Assembly (NCBI GenBank): GCA_945883545.1
Contig: CAMCXT010000025.1
Coordinates: forward strand, 1 to 43,245
Direction: 5' to 3'
Length of the DNA: 43,245 nt
Source: Chitinophaga pinensis
GTDB lineage: Bacteria > Bacteroidota > Bacteroidia > M30B66
Under the pieces are notes generated by a model. It worked only from the letters and a program-made list of their open reading frames with translations. It was not told the DNA's origin and ran no database searches. Shown piece by piece: positions 8,935-18,100 of this stretch. A program made the position numbers and the translations under genes. The stretch's first letter is position 1, and the number at the start of each line of letters is the position of its first letter.

Positions 8935-9321
8935 ATGGGAATTCGAATTATTCTGAATTTGTTTATTGTAGTTTCTTTAGCTTCTTGTTCTAAAAGTGCC
9001 GGAGAAGGCGGGACATCCTCCATCCAAGGTAAAATATTTGGGTATGATATTAATACCGCAGGCGTAGTAACCGATAGCGCATACGTTCAAGATGCTCGGG
9101 TTTACATCACTTATGGGGATGGAACCACAGTCGACAATGATGTGAGAACATCCTACACTGGAGATTACATTTTTCGTGGACTTAGAAAAGGGATTTACAC
9201 CATATTCGTTTATTCGCAATGCAATGATTGTCCTTTCAACCAAGAGGTCGTTAAACAAACAATAGAGATAACTGAGAATAAGCAAGAGGTAATAGCTCCT
9301 GATTTAAAGATTTTCGATTAA
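8935..9321 (+). CDS. Lipoprotein with carboxypeptidase-regulatory-like fold, first gene of VTC operon
   Basis: 128 residues. A signal sequence (MGIRIILNLFIVVSLASC) ends in a lipobox with Cys18, followed by SKSAGEGG, so this is probably a lipoprotein. The rest reads as one beta-sandwich: IQGKIFGYD, ARVYITYGDG, SYTGDYIFRGLRKGIYTIFVYSQC, EITENKQEVIAPDLKI. This pattern, with G-x-Y-x-F-x-x-L-x-x-G-x-Y, is typical of CarboxypepD_reg-like domains in Bacteroidota lipoproteins. There is a CNDC pair near residue 96. The open frame extends to a TTG at 8914, but the signal peptide fits ATG 8935. Its stop overlaps the VTC gene start (TAATG), so the two are translationally coupled. Function unknown; a surface or periplasmic partner of the membrane polymerase is an inference. 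Confidence 0.72.
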   Translation: MGIRIILNLFIVVSLASCSKSAGEGGTSSIQGKIFGYDINTAGVVTDSAYVQDARVYITYGDGTTVDNDVRTSYTGDYIFRGLRKGIYTIFVYSQCNDCPFNQEVVKQTIEITENKQEVIAPDLKIFD

Positions 9322-10103
9322 TGGGAGAAGAACAGAATCCATTTTCTGCCCTCAACGATTTTGAAGCTGTTAGTCTTCAGCAACTCGATGGTGTAAAACT
9401 CATGAATCGTGTTGACCAAAAGTTTATTTTACACCAAAGAGAACTTAATTCCTTGTTGCTTGAAATTCAGGAGTATTACAATGTCTTGGAAATTAATGAA
9501 AAAAGGATTTTCCGATACAGCAGTTTATACTATGATACCGATGAACAAAATTTTTACTCAGATCATCACAACGGAAAACCAAACCGAATTAAAATCCGAA
9601 GCCGAGAATATCTAGATACAGGTACCACTTTTTTTGAAATTAAAAAGAAAATAAAAGGCTTTCGAACCGAAAAATATCGCATTGAAAAATCTGGAGATCA
9701 GTTAAATGATCAATATTCAGAGCGCGAATTGCTAAAATTGCACCATCTAGATCATATTCCACTTGTGCCATCGATAATTGTTGATTATTCGAGAATTTCG
9801 ATAAGTGCAAAGGATTTGTCAGAACGTGTAACTATCGACACCGATCTTTATTTTAAAAAGGAGACTAGTGAAGAATCAATGGCTGGTCTTGTGATCATCG
9901 AAGTGAAGCAAGACCAAGTGAAACGTGAAAGTCCAATTGTACAAGCTCTTCGTAAAAGAAGAAACAGACCTTTTGGGATTTCTAAATATGCAATGGGTAT
10001 GGTGCTTATGAATGCAGCAATTAAGACCAATGCATTCAGACATAAAGTATCCAAAATTAAACAACTGATTTCAAGAAATGGAGCCAATAGACGCAGTGAA
10101 TGA
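9321..10103 (+). CDS. VTC-domain protein, putative polyphosphate polymerase
   Basis: 260 residues spanning a single VTC domain, part of the triphosphate tunnel metalloenzyme superfamily. The family pattern of tunnel-lining charged residues is visible in order: NRVDQKF (29-35), YSSLYYDTD (66-74), RIKIRSREY (89-97), FFEIKKK (104-110), FRTEKYRIEK (114-123), VTIDTDLYF (170-178), IIEVKQDQ (192-199) and ISKYAMG (220-226). In yeast Vtc4 this domain makes polyphosphate from ATP. No SPX or membrane segment is present here; the overlapping downstream gene (26 bp overlap) supplies a membrane protein of the DUF4956 family that is a recurrent neighbour of bacterial VTC proteins. Start ATG 9321 overlaps the upstream stop. 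Polymerase activity is inferred from family, not shown. Confidence 0.85.
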   Translation: MGEEQNPFSALNDFEAVSLQQLDGVKLMNRVDQKFILHQRELNSLLLEIQEYYNVLEINEKRIFRYSSLYYDTDEQNFYSDHHNGKPNRIKIRSREYLDTGTTFFEIKKKIKGFRTEKYRIEKSGDQLNDQYSERELLKLHHLDHIPLVPSIIVDYSRISISAKDLSERVTIDTDLYFKKETSEESMAGLVIIEVKQDQVKRESPIVQALRKRRNRPFGISKYAMGMVLMNAAIKTNAFRHKVSKIKQLISRNGANRRSE

Positions 10104-10740
10104 AACCCTCAGCGCATCTGGTGCGCACAGCTTAACCGATTTTGCCATTCGATTTGGTATTAACTTATTTGTGATTTTCGTACTTGTAAGGCTATTGTAC
10201 TATCCACTACGAAAAAATCGTGATTTCCTTTTCACGTTTTTTCTCTTTAATATTATCAATTTCCTTATCTGTTTTTTACTAAGCAGCGCTAAGCTAAAAA
10301 TGGGATTCGCCTTCGGGCTCTTCGCTATTTTCTCGATTCTTCGCTATAGAACTGTAACGGTGCCCGTTAGAGAAATGGGGTATTTTTTTATATCTGTTAC
10401 ACTCGGTATCATAAATGCATTAACCACTAGCGAACAAGGAATGGTTATGTTGGTAATTGCCAACTTAGTAATCCTCAGTGTAGCTTGGATAATAGATCAT
10501 AAAATTAGAGTCATACACGAAAATTTTAAGGAAGTAATTTACGACCGGATTGATTTAATATCTCCTGATAAACGAGAGGAAATGATCAACGATCTGCGTC
10601 AAAGAACTGGATTGAATATTCATCGAGTAGAATTTTCAAGAATCGACTTTTTTAAAGATACAGCTAGAATCTTCGTTTTTTATAATGATTATAGAAATGA
10701 TGCAGAAGTAGCTATAGGCGAGGGCGGTGACGATGATTAA
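10078..10740 (+). CDS. DUF4956 membrane protein (VTC partner)
   Basis: 220 residues with several hydrophobic segments: about 22-42 (FAIRFGINLFVIFVLVRLLY), 50-70 (FLFTFFLFNIINFLICFLLS), the family hallmark GFAFGLFAIFSILRYRT, then MGYFFISVTLGIINAL and MLVIANLVILSVAW. A soluble C-terminal domain (about 140-220) starts near DHKIRVIHENFKE and has an alpha/beta look. The gene starts within the end of the VTC gene (26 bp overlap) and its end overlaps the next gene, so all three are probably made together. DUF4956 has no assigned activity that can be read from the sequence. With the VTC partner, a membrane anchor or channel for a polyphosphate-like product is a reasonable inference. The product ends EVAIGEGGDDD. 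Confidence 0.82.
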   Translation: MEPIDAVNETLSASGAHSLTDFAIRFGINLFVIFVLVRLLYYPLRKNRDFLFTFFLFNIINFLICFLLSSAKLKMGFAFGLFAIFSILRYRTVTVPVREMGYFFISVTLGIINALTTSEQGMVMLVIANLVILSVAWIIDHKIRVIHENFKEVIYDRIDLISPDKREEMINDLRQRTGLNIHRVEFSRIDFFKDTARIFVFYNDYRNDAEVAIGEGGDDD

Positions 10741-11458
10741 GTATACAATATTGTGTCTGGTATTTGTTTGCAGTTCGGTCAATATTTCGGCTCAATCAAA
10801 TGCAGCTGATTTAAATTTATGGACGAGCTTCGAAGTTAAGCATCAACCCATTAAAAAGGTTGAATTAACAGCACAATTTCTTTCACGGTTTAATCAAAAT
10901 ATCACTCAACTAAATGCGAATTATTTCAGCCTAGATGCATCTAGAAAACTAGGAAATGGATTACGAATTCTTCTCGAATCAAGGTTCTCCACTTCTTATA
11001 GTTGGGATAGATTGCGCTTTGGCATAGGACTTCAAAAGTCAATCAAACTTGATTCATTAGGAAAATCAGAATTTAAAATACGTGGTTTATATCAATATCA
11101 ATACTCGCTTGCTGAAGATATTCGGTATGGAATAGAATTGCCTCAACAAAATTTTAGATTAAGAATTTCTTGGACCAATAAAATATTTAAAAAGACTTAC
11201 TTAACCTTACAATCAGAGCCCATGTGGAGAAACGAAGATGGAGATTTCTTCTTTCGAAGGGTTCGCTCAAATGTAAATATTAAAAGATTATTGCCAGGCC
11301 CTTGGTCAATAGAATTAGGGTACACAAGGCAAATTAATTTTAATAATCCATCCAATTTTAATATCATCACTACAGATGTTTCTTATGAATGGAAAAAGAA
11401 AACAAAACCAAAGAAAAATCCAATTAACCCATTGAAAGTGTCTCCATCGAGGAAATAG
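10733..11458 (+). CDS. DUF2490 outer-membrane beta-barrel protein
   Basis: 241 residues from ATG 10733 (a GTG at 10727 is the alternative). The signal peptide MIKYTILCLVFVCSSVNISAQ is followed by alternating amphipathic strands: DLNLWTSFEVKHQP, VELTAQFLSRFNQN, LRILLESRFSTSYSW, LRFGIGLQKSIKL, FKIRGLYQYQYSL, FRLRISWTNKIF and WSIELGYTRQINF. This matches the DUF2490 family of small barrels. Its start overlaps the DUF4956 stop by 8 bp. As the last gene of the operon it would add an outer-membrane component to an inner-membrane VTC/DUF4956 pair and a lipoprotein. The Lys/Pro-rich tail after the last strand is unusual for a barrel, whose final residue is often aromatic. Confidence 0.78.
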   Translation: MIKYTILCLVFVCSSVNISAQSNAADLNLWTSFEVKHQPIKKVELTAQFLSRFNQNITQLNANYFSLDASRKLGNGLRILLESRFSTSYSWDRLRFGIGLQKSIKLDSLGKSEFKIRGLYQYQYSLAEDIRYGIELPQQNFRLRISWTNKIFKKTYLTLQSEPMWRNEDGDFFFRRVRSNVNIKRLLPGPWSIELGYTRQINFNNPSNFNIITTDVSYEWKKKTKPKKNPINPLKVSPSRK

Positions 11459-11656
11459 AATTATATCTTCTTTATAGTTTTCTGCAAGCGATTTTTAATT
11501 TCTAAAAAGCAGATTTAATTTTATTTTCAAGTTAATCATTGATTTTAAACATATTACCAACCCTATAAATTATTTAGTTTTAACTAATCATTGAAGCTTT
11601 TTCAATTTATGGAATGGATCATCCAAAAACTGATAAACAATTTTTACCTACCTCTG

Positions 11657-11664
11657 TTACTTTG
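11657..11664 (+). promoter_or_regulatory. Candidate -7-like box (TTACTTTG)
   Basis: Same octamer as at 8883-8890, 21 bp before ATG 11686. If active, transcription would start near 11670, excluding the upstream start at 11614 and favouring 11686. No -33 element recognised. Confidence 0.22.
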
Positions 11665-11685
11665 CTGAATATGATAAAATCAATT

Positions 11686-12246
11686 ATGAAAAAATTACTC
11701 CTCCTTTTCTTTTCTATAGGCACTTTAACGTCCTGTGTTAATGTAGTTTCAAGTCCAACAAATATGCCCACTCCAACAGCTTCAATCTACGATTTCAAAC
11801 TTAAATCCATAGACGGTACTACAATTGATTTTTCCTCCTTTAAGGGGAAGAAACTTCTGATCGTGAATACAGCATCCGAATGTGGATACACACCACAATA
11901 TGCCGGACTTCAGGAACTTCATGCCAAGTACGGTGACAAAATTCAAGTGCTAGGTTTTCCTTGCAACGATTTTGGAGGCCAAGAACCTGGTGCAAACGCC
12001 GAAATTCAATCGTTCTGCTCAAAGAATTATGGTGTAACCTTCCAGATGATGGAAAAGGTATCCGTTAAAGGAGAAAGCACTGCACCTATTTACAAATGGC
12101 TCACAGATCCTGCATTAAATGGTTGGAACAGTGAAAAACCAAATTGGAATTTCTGCAAATATCTTATCAACGAAGAAGGCAAACTCACCAACTTCTTTAA
12201 TTCGGCGGTGAAGCCTTTGAGCGACGACATCATCACTAAACTATAG
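11686..12246 (+). CDS. Glutathione-peroxidase-family thiol peroxidase, lipoprotein form
   Basis: 186 residues from ATG 11686; an in-frame ATG at 11671 and a longer frame from 11614 exist but disturb the signal sequence. MKKLLLLFFSIGTLTSC ends with a lipobox at Cys17, so the enzyme is probably membrane-anchored outside the cytoplasm. The GPx fold shows the peroxidatic Cys66 in VNTASECGYTPQYAGL, the FPCNDFGGQEPG motif with Gln99, and PNWNFCKYLI (153-162) with the Trp and Asn of the active-site tetrad. A possible resolving Cys is at 111 (SFCSKNYGV). Bacterial members usually use thioredoxin rather than glutathione. It is flanked by its own candidate promoter and a strong terminator, so it is probably a single-gene unit. 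Confidence 0.9.
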   Translation: MKKLLLLFFSIGTLTSCVNVVSSPTNMPTPTASIYDFKLKSIDGTTIDFSSFKGKKLLIVNTASECGYTPQYAGLQELHAKYGDKIQVLGFPCNDFGGQEPGANAEIQSFCSKNYGVTFQMMEKVSVKGESTAPIYKWLTDPALNGWNSEKPNWNFCKYLINEEGKLTNFFNSAVKPLSDDIITKL

Positions 12247-12265
12247 TCGAAACGATTTTTCATTC

Positions 12266-12298
12266 AAAGCCCGAATAGCAAAACTGTTCGGGCTTTTT
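12266..12298 (+). terminator. Rho-independent terminator after peroxidase gene
   Basis: AAAGCCCGAATAG (12266-12278) pairs with CTGTTCGGGCTTT (12284-12296), 13 bp with one G-U, around the loop CAAAA, ending in a short T-run. It lies 20 bp after the stop and just before the helicase start. Confidence 0.85.
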
Positions 12299-12305
12299 CC
12301 AATTT

Positions 12306-14720
12306 ATGACCGATTTTTCTCATCTTGATAATTGGTTCACTCAAAAAAGTTGGACTGTCTTCCCTTTCCAAAAATCTTGTTGGGATGCAATTCATCACGG
12401 GCGTTCGGGACTGTTAAATGCACCCACTGGGAGCGGTAAAACTTTTGCCATTTGGCTTGGATTGTTATGTCGTTCAAGCGCTCAAAACAGTGGACTAAAA
12501 GTGCTGTGGATTACGCCACTCCGTGCATTGTCGAAAGATATTTCGAATGCCATGCAAGATGCTTCTGATTCTCTTCAAATGGGTTGGAAAGTAGGATTGC
12601 GCAGTGGCGATACAGACGCCAAAACAAGAGAAGCACTCCGCCGGAAACCTCCCGACGCTTTGGTTACCACGCCAGAAAGTTTGCATTTGATGTTGGCCTC
12701 CAAAAATTATCCTGACTATTTCAAGAATCTCGACGCTGTTGTTGTAGATGAATGGCACGAATTAATTGGTTCTAAGCGCGGAGTCCAGATCGAATTGGCA
12801 CTTTCAAGACTAAAATCCATCCAGCCCAATTTGCTGATTTGGGGCATTTCTGCAACTATTGGAAATCTAGATGAAGCCATGCAGGTGCTTTTAGGGAAAA
12901 ATCACATAGGTGAAATGGTTCGGGCATCAAACAATCGCTTTCCTGAAATTAAAACGGTATTTCCCGATGAACTTGAAAAACTGCCTTGGGCTGGTCATTT
13001 AGGCATTCATCTCCTTCCTAAAGTGATCCCTATCCTTCAGGAAAATAAAAGCACTTTACTATTTACAAATACAAGGTCTCAAGCTGAAATTTGGTATCAA
13101 GAATTGTTAAATGCCGATCCATCATTGGCCGGGCAAATGGCTATGCACCATGGATCAATTTCTCAAGAACTGCGAACTTGGGTTGAGGATGCCTTGCATG
13201 ATGGCTTGTTGCGTGTAGTTGTATGTACTTCAAGTCTTGATTTAGGTGTGGATTTTCGTCCAGTCGACAATATTATTCAAGTTGGAAGTCCCAAAGGTGT
13301 GGCGCGTTTCATCCAACGGGCAGGAAGATCTGGACATCGACCAGGTGCGATCAGCAAAATTTGGTTTGTTCCAACACATTCACTTGAACTGATTGAAATA
13401 GCGGCAATTCGAGAAGCCGTTGCATCCAACACTGTGGAGGCTCGGATTCCGATCATGTTGTCGATGGATGTATTGGTGCAATACCTTATCACATTGGCAG
13501 TTTCGGATGGATTTGTGCCCGATGAACTGTATAAGGAGTTAATCGAAACGCACGCCTATCAAAATCTTTCTAAGGATGCATTTCAATGGGCGATCCAGTT
13601 CATAACTTCAGGCGGTGAAGCACTTTCAGCGTATCCCGACTTTGCCAAAGCAGTGTTCGAAGATGGAAAATTGAAGGTGAAAGACAAGCGAACTGCTATG
13701 CGTCATCGTTTGCAAATAGGGACAATCGTTAGCGATCCTATGCTTACAGTTAAATACCTTGGCGGTGGAAGGCTTGGTAGCATTGAAGAGTGGTTCGTTG
13801 CGAAGCTCAAGCCGGGCGATATTTTTTGGTTTGGCGGGAAGGTTTTAGAGCTGATTCAGGTGCGAGATATGGTTGTGAGTGTAAAGCGATCTAACAAGAA
13901 ACAAGGGCAAGTGCCACAATGGATGGGAGGGAGGATGCCACTATCATCGCAGCTATCAGAATTAATTCGTTTGGAGTTGGGTAAAGTGAAGCACAATCAC
14001 AACGAATTGTACGACGAAACTCGCTTTCTGCTTCCCTTGTTCGAGTTGCAACAAGTAAGATCAACACTTCCCGATACTGGACAATTCTTGATCGAGGTGA
14101 TGCAGAGCCGCGATGGGCATCATGTTTTCTTTTATCCATTCGAAGGTCGATTGGTGCATGAAGGATTGGCTTCTTTGTTCAGTTACAGGATCTCGAAACT
14201 CACGCCGATCACCTGTTCGTTTGCCATGAATGATTATGGTTTTGAACTTCTGTCGGACCAAGAAATCCCTATCCGCGAAGCGCTGGAGGAGGATCTTTTC
14301 ACCATGAATGGATTGCATGAAGATATTGTTGAGAGCATCAATTCATCGGAGCTAGCGAGAAGAAGATTTCGTGATATTTCAAGTATCGCAGGATTGGTTT
14401 TTCAAGGATATCCGGGCAAGCTAGCTGGAACGAAGCATCTTCAAACTTCATCAAGATTGCTGTTTGATGTATTTAAACAGTATGATCCTTCAAACGAGTT
14501 GATGTCGCAAGCTTATCGTGAAGTTTTTTCAGATCAACTCGAAGAAAAGCGATTGCGAATGGCCTTGGAAAGGATTAACACGCAGGAAATCATCCTCAAT
14601 TATCCAACGCAATACACACCTTTTGCTTTTCCCATCTTGGTAGATAGATTGCGCAGTAAAATGACCACAGAAACAATTGAAGATCGGGTTAAGAAAATGC
14701 TGGCGAAATCAGGCAGATGA
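12306..14720 (+). CDS. Lhr-type (ligase-associated) DEXH-box DNA helicase
   Basis: 804 residues, the usual length for Lhr-Core helicases. RecA domain 1 has the Q-like FPFQKSCW, Walker A APTGSGKT (39-46), TPLRALSKD, TTPESLH, motif II DEWHE (148-152) and SATIGN. RecA domain 2 has LLFTNTRSQAE, TSSLDLGVDFRPVD and motif VI QRAGRSGHRPG (337-347). The C-terminal half (about 400-804) carries the winged helix and Lhr-specific domains with GTIVSDPMLTVKYLGGGRLGSIEEWF. The family is an ATP-dependent 3'-5' DNA helicase or RNA:DNA unwinder linked to DNA damage response. Known relatives often lie with an ATP-dependent DNA ligase, a metallo-exonuclease and a phosphoesterase; none of these is adjacent here. 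It starts 7 bp after the peroxidase terminator. Confidence 0.9.
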   Translation: MTDFSHLDNWFTQKSWTVFPFQKSCWDAIHHGRSGLLNAPTGSGKTFAIWLGLLCRSSAQNSGLKVLWITPLRALSKDISNAMQDASDSLQMGWKVGLRSGDTDAKTREALRRKPPDALVTTPESLHLMLASKNYPDYFKNLDAVVVDEWHELIGSKRGVQIELALSRLKSIQPNLLIWGISATIGNLDEAMQVLLGKNHIGEMVRASNNRFPEIKTVFPDELEKLPWAGHLGIHLLPKVIPILQENKSTLLFTNTRSQAEIWYQELLNADPSLAGQMAMHHGSISQELRTWVEDALHDGLLRVVVCTSSLDLGVDFRPVDNIIQVGSPKGVARFIQRAGRSGHRPGAISKIWFVPTHSLELIEIAAIREAVASNTVEARIPIMLSMDVLVQYLITLAVSDGFVPDELYKELIETHAYQNLSKDAFQWAIQFITSGGEALSAYPDFAKAVFEDGKLKVKDKRTAMRHRLQIGTIVSDPMLTVKYLGGGRLGSIEEWFVAKLKPGDIFWFGGKVLELIQVRDMVVSVKRSNKKQGQVPQWMGGRMPLSSQLSELIRLELGKVKHNHNELYDETRFLLPLFELQQVRSTLPDTGQFLIEVMQSRDGHHVFFYPFEGRLVHEGLASLFSYRISKLTPITCSFAMNDYGFELLSDQEIPIREALEEDLFTMNGLHEDIVESINSSELARRRFRDISSIAGLVFQGYPGKLAGTKHLQTSSRLLFDVFKQYDPSNELMSQAYREVFSDQLEEKRLRMALERINTQEIILNYPTQYTPFAFPILVDRLRSKMTTETIEDRVKKMLAKSGR

Positions 14721-14809
14721 GAAATTATATTCAGGAAAAAATCCTGATGATAGAACTTCGATTCAAGTTAAATTAAACATTGTTTTATTGTTTTATTGAT
14801 TATTCCTGC

Positions 14810-14834
14810 CCATGCAGATTAAATTCTTGCATGG
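14810..14834. terminator. Hairpin, possible terminator of helicase gene
   Basis: CCATGCA (14810-14816) and TGCATGG (14828-14834) form a perfect 7-bp stem with an 11-base loop, about 90 bp after the helicase stop. Only three T follow, so terminator activity is doubtful. Confidence 0.3.
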
Positions 14835-15063
14835 TTTGCAGATGTTAATTGGTTCTAAATGATTAAAGATTACAATTCTTATTTGTTAAGATTTTATAAT
14901 TGTATAAGCCCTTTTTTACAAGCGTAATGGTACTTTTTAGGTTTAAATTAATTTGATTTCACCTTTAATTTATGCGTATTAATTCGATGAAAATTAAATA
15001 CACATAATCAATTAATCTTACATAGAAAGAAGTTTAGCCGAATTTGCGGTAAGAATTTTAAAA

Positions 15064-15100
15064 ATGCGTTTTCCTTTACTCAAGAAAATTATAAACGCAT
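15064..15100 (+). promoter_or_regulatory. Inverted repeat in the leader of the giant secreted protein
   Basis: ATGCGTTT (15064-15071) pairs exactly with AAACGCAT (15093-15100), leaving a 21-base loop, and the second arm ends 4 bases before the start codon at 15105. Such a stem could mask the ribosome entry site or bind a regulator; no function is shown. Confidence 0.4.
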
Positions 15101-15104
15101 AACT

Positions 15105-18100
15105 ATGAATCAATTGTACCCGTCGCTGAATACAGGTAAACATTTGAAGAATCTAGCAAAATTTTTAGCATTCTTCACAGGAGCCTTGTTTTTTCAAATT
15201 GCTGCAAATGCTCAAATTATGTATCCAGGAACTCCTATAGGATCTGGAAGTGCAGCAGGAGATGTAGTATGGCGTTGGACATCCGACAGCTGTTCTGCAG
15301 TAAATATTCCCGATGCACCTGTTCGGGCATATCGAGATTCATCAGGTCAAATCAATCTAACGATTCCGCATTATGTGAATTATCGTTTAAAGGGGAATAG
15401 TTTCTCAACACTTACTCCTGATTGTGATGCAATGTTAGTTTCTGAACATTTAACCGATCCATCATTGCATCGTTCTGCTCAATGGATTCAATCGCTTTAC
15501 ACCGAAGACGGAAAGACAGTTCATGCCATTTTGCACAATGAAAATTTCGATGCTGGTGGATATGGAACCGGCAATTATTATTCGACTAGCGCTTGTTACG
15601 CGTTCTCTACAAACGGTGGTGGTTCATTCGTCGAGCCAGCTTTTCCAGACAATGTAATATTTAGTCCAAGTGGAAATACAACAGGTCGACCATTCGCACC
15701 AATCGGACACGATGGTTTGGAACCATTTTCAAACATTATCAAAAAGGACGGCTATTATTATTTCTATGGCTACATTTCATTAGCTGATCATACCTTGATG
15801 ACACCTGCAAATTCACCATTGTATTTGTTTAGATCAGATAATCTGGGTGATGCACATGCTTGGAGAGGTTGGGATGGAAATGATTTTACAGTGCAGCTTG
15901 GTAATGCCTATACGGATCAATTAGATCTTTCAAATTTAAAAGGTGTTGGTGAAGGAACGCCTTGGGATGGCGCTACAGCTTTGATGGGAACCAATGTAAC
16001 TTGGAATACTTATTTCAATAAATTCATGATGATTGGTATTTCCAGTAAATCAGGCGTTCCGGGAATTTATTATGCACTTTCCGACGACCTGCTCAATTGG
16101 TCGAATCGAGTGCCTTTGAAATTGTTTAATACAAGCTATCAAATGGGCTTTGAAGCACCCATTGATCCGCTTAAACGCCGAGTTACCTATGCAACTGTAA
16201 TTGATCACGACGATACAAGTCGTAATTTTGAAGTAACAGATTCAACCATTTATTTGTATTGGGTTGAGAGCGATCCTTCAGCATTTGGAACTTGGTATTC
16301 CAATTATGCTAGAACAGTCCGTAGACAAGCATTTACGCTTACAAAAAATATAGTTTCAGAATTTGTTGTGACATCTAGATTAGATATCGATGATGCCAAC
16401 AATGGAGATGGTTTGGCAAGAGGTCAAAATGGTGCCAATTTCGTGAACACGTTACGTGCTGCATTGTCAGAATCTGCAAGTCGTCCGCCGTATTCTGTAA
16501 ACGATACTTTGAGAATTCGATTCAATATTCCTGGTAGTAATCAAACGATCAATTTATCTTCCGATTTACCAGCATCATTTCGTGTTGGAATTGACGGTTC
16601 AACTCAGTCAGGAACAACATTGAGCACATCGTTCTTGCCAAACGGAATGAATCTTCAACCTAAAATAATTATTCAAGGTGGTTTACTCCCATTGCGCGCA
16701 AACGATAGCTACATTAAAAATATTCAAGCTGAATCTGTTTATCTGTATGGCGATCGTCAGAGCATTACACATTCTATTGTTCAGGATTTGGTGATTGATG
16801 GAAACAGAACCATTGTAGGTGGAGTTTCGAGAAATAATCAATTAGGAAAATTGGCAGTATTGAGTGATACCAATACAGTAGCATATAACTTCATTGGTTT
16901 GGATCAGTCAGGAACAGGAAGTATTGCCACCGACAGTGATCCAATTCTAAGGATCTATGGATCAAACAATGAAATCAACAACAATTTAATTGGAGGTGCG
17001 CAAAATCAAGCCGTACAAATTGAACCAGATTCAGTTAACCAATTATTTGCAAAAGAAAATCTTTTAATTAATAATTATATTGGTATTGGGCCAGATGCAA
17101 CAACGCAAGGTTATATTCAGAGTGATGGTATTGAAATAAAAAATGGTGCAAATTCTAATATCCTTTTATCGAATTACATTTCGGGTGCTGAAAACGGTAT
17201 TTATATTGCCAATTCTGATGGAAATCAAATGGTTTCAAATACGCTTGGATCCTTAGATTTAGGTAATTTTAATGGGAATAGAAATGCAGGAATTTGGATC
17301 ACTGGAACATCCCGAAACAATTTAATTGGAATGGATGATTGGTCGGCTGGGAATTTTATTGCCCACAATGGTCAATCAGGTATTGATTTTCTAAATCTTA
17401 CAGGCGAAGGAAATATTGTGAGCAAGAATTACATATTTAACAATCCTTCGGCTGCACTAAGAAATCCGGGAGCTCACCAACCCAATAAATTGTTGCCTTA
17501 TTCTGCTTATGTAAACGCAAACGAAGACAGTCTTTTTGTGGGATGCATCGCTGATACATTCTCAAAATCGGGATTGTATTTAGTGGAATTTTATCAAACC
17601 AATGCGGTAAATGGTTTTTCAGATGCAGAATTATTAATTGCATCTGGAGCTTTCACTGCTAATCAATTGAATGACTTCCAGGTGGCTATCAATGAACAGA
17701 ACTTTGATTTAGGATTTAATTATTTAACCATGTTGATCATTGATCCTGATGGAAATACTTCTGCGCTTTCTGATAGAATTCAAATTATGCGTCCCGATTT
17801 TACTCCAGAAGCGGAAATATCTAATGATAATTTAAATACTTCACAAAGTAATGAAACAATCAATATTGAAATAACAAACAACGGAAATGCAGATTTAAAT
17901 TGGTCAATATCTGGTAATGAATGGGCCAATGCAGAACCAAATTCAGGTTCAATTTCTGGAGGTTCTTCAGCAGTGTTTGGAATCACATTGAGTCGTGGTG
18001 TCATCTGCGGAGCACTTTCAGATACTTTGTATATCATCAACAACAGTATAAGCAACGATTCCATTCCCGTGTATGTGTCGATGAACCCTCGTCCGAATGC

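Larger units (their letters stand above)
14721..15104. other. 384-bp intergenic region before the giant T9SS gene
   Basis: AT-rich spacer with no credible ORF. It holds a hairpin at 14810-14834 and an inverted repeat at 15064-15100 directly before the next start codon. Several TAnnTTTG-like strings occur (for example TTAATTTG near 14950), but none pairs with a clear -33 TTG, so no promoter is assigned. Confidence 0.5.

Noticed and set aside
8977-9285. 102-codon minus-strand frame opposite the lipoprotein gene
   Set aside because: The plus-strand frame has a signal peptide, lipobox and coupled downstream start, whereas the minus frame has none of these.
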